From contig JABTUW010000002.1 in the NCBI GenBank assembly GCA_015075185.1, positions 806,001 through 870,000 on the forward strand: 64,000 nucleotides of DNA, written 5' to 3'. The DNA is from Anaerolineales bacterium. GTDB lineage: Bacteria; Chloroflexota; Anaerolineae; 4572-78; J111. The notes under the pieces are model-generated. The model saw only the letters and a list, made by a program, of their open reading frames with translations, was not told where the DNA came from and did not search any database. Positions 60,615-64,000 of the stretch are shown here, one piece after another. Position 1 is the first letter of the stretch, and each line of letters begins with the position of its first letter. The position numbers were made by a program, and so were the translations under genes.

Positions 60615-61853
60615 TTACCGCCGCCCACCCGACATAGACCGCCAGCGGTCGGCCAGGCTGAGCGATTGGGTGGCCTCGCGCATCAACGCCTTGGCCGAGG
60701 GTTTGGCCCAGGAAGGGGTGGGTACATTATAATCAAAATCGGGTAAAATTTTACGCTCGATCTTGTAACCCAAGGCATGCTCAATTCGATGAATCAGCGC
60801 CTCATCGTCCGGCGTGACCAGGGTAATAGCATCGCCGTCGGCTTCGGCGCGGGCGGTGCGGCCAATTCGGTGCACATAATCTTCGGGATGCTCCGGCACG
60901 TCGTAGTTGATGACATGGGAGATACCCTCCACATCCAGCCCCCGCGCGGCAATGTTGGTGGCCAATAAAACCTGGTATCTGCCCGAACGAAAGCCTTCCA
61001 GGGCCGCGATGCGCTCCCGCTGCTGGAAATCCCCGTGGATGCAGGCGACCGCAATTTTCGCCTGGCGCAGTTGGCGGGTCACAATATCGGCTTCTTGCTT
61101 GGTGGCGGTGAAAACCAGCATACTGTTGACCTCCATCTGCTCCAACAGGGCCGTAAGCAATTCCGTTTTGAGATGTTTGGGCACGGGATAGAGGGCCTGG
61201 CGAATTGCTTCCGGCGGGTGGGCCGCGCCAATCTCAATTTTGAGCGGGTCCTGCTGAAATTGGTGGGTCAAGGCCAAAACCGGGGCCGGCATGGTAGCCG
61301 AAAAGAGCATTGTCTGGCGCTGGCGGGGCATTCCGCTAATGATCTGGCGGATGTCGGGCAAAAAGCCCATATCGAGCATCCGGTCGGCTTCGTCAAGCAC
61401 CAAAATCTGGACATCTTTGAAGGTAATATTTTTGCGCTGGACATGATCCAGCAGGCGGCCCGGCGTCGCTACGACCACGTCTGCCCCCCGGCGCAGCTTG
61501 TCCGTCTGCTGGCTTAACCTGGCTCCGCCGTAAATGGGTACAACCCGCAAGGGCGTACGCTCAGCCAACTTCCGAGCCTGCTCGGTCACTTGAATGACCA
61601 GTTCGCGGGTGGGAGCAAGGACGATCAGACGAGGATTTTTAGTTTTGGTTGTTGAGTCTTGCAGCAGCCGCTCCAGCGCCGGGAGCAAAAATGCGACCGT
61701 TTTGCCGGTACCGGTCTGGGCGCAGCCGATCAGATCGCGGCCTTCCAGGCCGGGGGGAATAGCCTGAACCTGGATGGGTGTCATCTCCTCAAAGCCCAGG
61801 GTGGCAATGGCTTTTTGCAGGGACTCGCTTAAATTTATTTCGTTAAAACGCAT
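60615..61853 (-). CDS. DEAD-box ATP-dependent RNA helicase
   Basis: The protein of about 412 residues has all DEAD-box blocks: the Q motif (GFEEMTPIQVQAIPPG), motif I (AQTGTGKTVAFLLPA), PTRELVIQ (Ia), DEADRMLDMGF (II), SATMP (III), VFTATKQEAD (IV), ATNIAARGLD (V) and HRIGRTARA (VI). It unwinds RNA duplexes, as RhlE/CshA-type helicases do in cold adaptation and ribosome assembly. The C-terminal tail is short and not strongly basic. The frame extends to 61964, but an AGGAG five bases before the ATG at 61851-61853 fixes the start; the upstream codons cover the leader terminator. Confidence 0.95.
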   Translation of the reverse strand: MRFNEINLSESLQKAIATLGFEEMTPIQVQAIPPGLEGRDLIGCAQTGTGKTVAFLLPALERLLQDSTTKTKNPRLIVLAPTRELVIQVTEQARKLAERTPLRVVPIYGGARLSQQTDKLRRGADVVVATPGRLLDHVQRKNITFKDVQILVLDEADRMLDMGFLPDIRQIISGMPRQRQTMLFSATMPAPVLALTHQFQQDPLKIEIGAAHPPEAIRQALYPVPKHLKTELLTALLEQMEVNSMLVFTATKQEADIVTRQLRQAKIAVACIHGDFQQRERIAALEGFRSGRYQVLLATNIAARGLDVEGISHVINYDVPEHPEDYVHRIGRTARAEADGDAITLVTPDDEALIHRIEHALGYKIERKILPDFDYNVPTPSWAKPSAKALMREATQSLSLADRWRSMSGGRR

Positions 61854-61884
61854 AAAACTCCTGATGAAATCGGGTATATTTATG

Positions 61885-61919
61885 AAAAACCGCCCCGAAA
61901 CAAAAACCATCGGAGCGGT
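61885..61919 (-). terminator. Intrinsic terminator in the helicase leader (probable attenuator)
   Basis: On the minus strand ACCGCTCCGA (61910-61919) pairs with TCGGGGCGGT (61889-61898; one G-U) and is followed by TTTTTC. It lies between the helicase promoter (61953-61981) and the start codon (61853), with no minus-strand gene upstream, so it should act on the helicase leader itself. Confidence 0.7.
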
Positions 61920-61952
61920 GAGTGAAGCCAAACCGATCTGCTTACATAAGAA

Positions 61953-61981
61953 GTTATACCCCATCTGCCGTTTCCTGTCAA
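61953..61981 (-). promoter_or_regulatory. Strong predicted promoter of the helicase gene
   Basis: On the minus strand a perfect TTGACA (61976-61981) and TATAAC (61953-61958) are 17 bases apart. The predicted start near 61946 gives a leader of about 93 nt. Confidence 0.8.
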
Positions 61982-62063
61982 GCGGCTTGATTTCGCCGGG
62001 CTTTCTTATACAATAATGGGTTACAGTCGGTTAGGCTCAAAAAGGTAAGGTGGTTCGGAAATT

Positions 62064-63554
62064 ATGGATTATGCTGTTGAAATTTGGCGGGTTTGGTCGG
62101 TGCTGTCGTGGTGGCTCAGCATTGTGGCGCTGGTGTACGGGGTAACGGTTGTCACTTTTATAGTGCTGGAAAATCGCAGCCCGCAATTGACTTTTGCCTG
62201 GCTGCTGCTCTTCTTTGGCCTTCCGGTGCTGGGGGTGATTATTTACCTGATGTTTGGCCGGGATCACTGGGCCTTTAGCCGCGAAAATAAGCTGCTCCGG
62301 CAGGAACTGCGCCACATAGTTAAATCCAATGATCACCTGGCTCAATGGGCCGCCGAGCAAAAGGCCGAGATCGAGAAGCTGAAACAGATCGGGCCTCCGG
62401 TTTATGGTCGGGTGCTGGACCTGCTGCGCCGCAATGCTGCCGCCTCGCTTTTTCCGTGCAACAGCCTGGAAATTTTACAGAATGGCTGTGAGAAATTCCC
62501 GCGCCTGATCGAAGATATGCGGGGGGCCCGGCACTCGATCCACCTGGAGTATTATGAGTGGGGTTCCGACAGCATGATGGAGGAAATCAACCACCTTCTT
62601 TTGCAGAAGGTCAAAGAGGGGGTTGAAGTGCGGCTGATGTATGACCCCGTCGGCAGCATCTTTAGGCTGAAAGGGCGCGATATCCGCAAGATGAATGCCG
62701 GGGGCGTCAAGATGGTGCCTTACTCGCCGCTGTATTATATTCACACCATCAGCTACCGCAATCATCGCAAAATTGCCGTGATTGATGGCTGCATCGGCTA
62801 TACCGGCGGCATGAACATGGCCGAGATGTATCTCAAAGGGCCAAGTGAAGGGAATTTCACCGGCTGGCGCGATACCCACGTGCGCTTCACCGGCCAGGCG
62901 GTCTGGGGCTTGCAGGCCAGTTTTATTATCCAGTGGTTCAATACTACCCGCGAATTACTGGCCGACTCAGCTTATTTTCCGCCCCTGCCCGAAACGCCGG
63001 GCTATTTGCCCCTGCAAATCGTCAACTCCGGCCCGGACTCCCAATGGAAAGCCATCCGGCAGTTGTACTTTGCCATGATTACCGCCGCGCAACATCACGT
63101 TTACATCCAGTCGCCTTTTTTTATTTTGGACGAAAGTCTGGCCGAGGCGCTCAGCGGCGCGGCCCGGGCCGGGATTGACGTCAAGGTCATGCTGGCCCCC
63201 AACGGACCGGACGGTTATTTTGCCTACCGGGCCGGCTTTACCTACGCGGCCAACATGGCTGCCGCCGGGGTGCAGATATTTTACTACCAGGGCGACTACT
63301 TCCATTGTAAAACGATCAATATTGACTCGGTTCTGTGCTCTATCGGCTCGGCCAATATGGATATTCGCAGTTTCACCATCAATTATGAGTTGAACCTGGT
63401 TATTTACGATGAAAAAACGGCCAAAAAATTGGCGGAGGATTTTATCAAAGATTTAACCCACTGCCAGGAATTTAAACTGAAAGCCTACAAGCAGAGCAAT
63501 ATTTTTGGCCGGGTCCGCGACTCGGTCTTTCGGCTGGCTTCGCCGTTGTTGTAA
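62064..63554 (+). CDS. cls: Cardiolipin synthase (phospholipase D family)
   Basis: This 496-residue membrane enzyme joins two phosphatidylglycerol molecules, or a related pair, into cardiolipin. Two N-terminal helices (about 10-60) end at GVIIYLMFGRDHW, the usual start of Cls proteins. Both catalytic HKD motifs are intact: YRNHRKIAVIDG with His234 and YFHCKTINID with His414. The ASAAYF-like loops and the GSANMDIRSFTINYELNLVIYD tail also match bacterial Cls. Length is normal. It is divergent from the helicase gene. Confidence 0.95.
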   Translation: MDYAVEIWRVWSVLSWWLSIVALVYGVTVVTFIVLENRSPQLTFAWLLLFFGLPVLGVIIYLMFGRDHWAFSRENKLLRQELRHIVKSNDHLAQWAAEQKAEIEKLKQIGPPVYGRVLDLLRRNAAASLFPCNSLEILQNGCEKFPRLIEDMRGARHSIHLEYYEWGSDSMMEEINHLLLQKVKEGVEVRLMYDPVGSIFRLKGRDIRKMNAGGVKMVPYSPLYYIHTISYRNHRKIAVIDGCIGYTGGMNMAEMYLKGPSEGNFTGWRDTHVRFTGQAVWGLQASFIIQWFNTTRELLADSAYFPPLPETPGYLPLQIVNSGPDSQWKAIRQLYFAMITAAQHHVYIQSPFFILDESLAEALSGAARAGIDVKVMLAPNGPDGYFAYRAGFTYAANMAAAGVQIFYYQGDYFHCKTINIDSVLCSIGSANMDIRSFTINYELNLVIYDEKTAKKLAEDFIKDLTHCQEFKLKAYKQSNIFGRVRDSVFRLASPLL

Positions 63555-63722
63555 ACCACCCAGTAAGCGTAATCCCCTAAAAATATAGTAGAATACATTA
63601 TTGCTGAATTATAGAAATGGGATTAAACTAAGAGTAGTCTTGTACCTCCCAATTTCATTATTCAGGCAAGCGTTAGTTTATTGTCAGTCCGGGTTCCAAA
63701 TATCTGTTTTAAGGAGACAAAA

Positions 63723-63956
63723 ATGAATCTTAGTGCAGCCGATATTAGCAATCTGACCAGCCAGTTGGTCAAAGCAGTGGCTCAGCGAGCCGGTTTAACC
63801 GAAGATCAATCTCGTAGAGCAATTGTAGCCGCTTTTGAGGTTCTCAAAGAGCAATTGCCGGCCTCTGCGGCCAGCGACGTTGACACCTTTGTGAAGGGTG
63901 GCGGCGACGTGGATGGGGCAATCCAGTGGTTCCTGAACCTGGTTGGCAAAAAATAG
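63723..63956 (+). CDS. Small unrecognised protein (77 residues)
   Basis: The frame extends to 63681, but AAGGAG at 63711-63716 stands six bases before the ATG at 63723, which I choose. The 77-residue product is predicted helical (NLTSQLVKAVAQRAGLTEDQSRRAIVAAFEVLKEQLP) with a Gly-rich stretch (VKGGGDVDGAIQWFLNL) near the end. There is no signal peptide or Cys. The helix pattern vaguely resembles the DUF2267 group, but I do not assign it. A likely terminator hairpin follows. Confidence 0.7.
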   Translation: MNLSAADISNLTSQLVKAVAQRAGLTEDQSRRAIVAAFEVLKEQLPASAASDVDTFVKGGGDVDGAIQWFLNLVGKK

Positions 63957-63962
63957 CAACCG

Positions 63963-63995
63963 GAGCCACCCTCATTCGAGGCTTGATGGTGGCTC
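63963..63995 (+). terminator. Probable terminator hairpin of the small protein gene
   Basis: An 8-bp stem GAGCCACC (63963-63970) with GGTGGCTC (63988-63995) lies seven bases after the stop. The window ends before a T run could be seen. Confidence 0.5.
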
Positions 63996-64000
63996 TCTCA

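Noticed and set aside
1..64000. CRISPR array, tRNA, rRNA, insertion sequence or prophage
   Set aside because: No regularly spaced direct repeats, cloverleaf, rRNA-like stretch, transposase or phage gene was seen on either strand.

Overview
The window looks like a chromosomal stretch of a Chloroflexota bacterium, probably Anaerolineae-like. This is an inference from moderate GC content, many TPR, PASTA and GAF proteins, secreted proteins with Pro-Thr-Ala-Glu linkers, a MazG/tetrapyrrole-methylase fusion, and Liv-type ABC systems; no rRNA or tRNA is present to confirm it. There is no prophage, insertion sequence or CRISPR array. Almost all of the window is coding.

Layout: (1) 1-1343, the end of a polysaccharide-export type ABC ATPase and a convergent membrane-anchored TPR protein. 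(2) 1631-3841, a secreted three-PASTA protein closed by a strong terminator. (3) 3976-21645, a co-directional exopolysaccharide cluster of 16 genes: methyltransferases, two sulfotransferases, a Wzx-type flippase, a sulfatase-like protein, six glycosyltransferases (GT2 and GT4), a UDP-galactopyranose-mutase-like flavoprotein, a WbaP-type initiating transferase, a DUF2142-type membrane protein and an anchored surface protein. The two sulfotransferases suggest a sulfated polymer. (4) 21953-34706 (minus), a compound transport operon: two SsuC/TauC-type permeases, one SsuB/TauB-type ATPase, a full LivH-LivM-LivG-LivF set, one 1228-residue lipoprotein that fuses two Liv-type binding domains to one NMT1/SsuA-type binding domain, and a dihydropyrimidinase. 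This suggests uptake and hydrolysis of a cyclic ureide (pyrimidine or hydantoin). It is the most unusual system in the window.

(5) 34728-40221 (minus): a protein of uncertain function, a NagD-like HAD phosphatase, a LysM/M23 peptidase and a pair of unrecognised, possibly winged-helix proteins. Upstream of the pair, a probable free-standing structured RNA of about 210 nt has its own promoter and terminator (40346-40555). (6) 40748-50103: an ABC exporter, an M50 protease, a MazG fusion with a lipoprotein, two paralogous secreted proteins, an inositol-monophosphatase-family enzyme and a two-S1-domain protein. (7) 50386-54111: a three-gene biotin-dependent acyl-CoA carboxylase operon (carboxyltransferase, biotin carboxylase, biotin carrier). 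(8) 54455-63956: two GAF histidine kinases, an O-antigen-ligase-like protein, an RsbW-like anti-sigma factor with a CRP/FNR-like palindrome upstream, a tail-anchored TPR protein, a DEAD-box helicase with a probable attenuator in its leader, a cardiolipin synthase and a small unrecognised protein.

Non-coding structure recurs between genes: dispersed palindromes (49030 and 54124-54179), tandem hairpins (59953-59998) and self-complementary simple repeats between the carboxylase genes.
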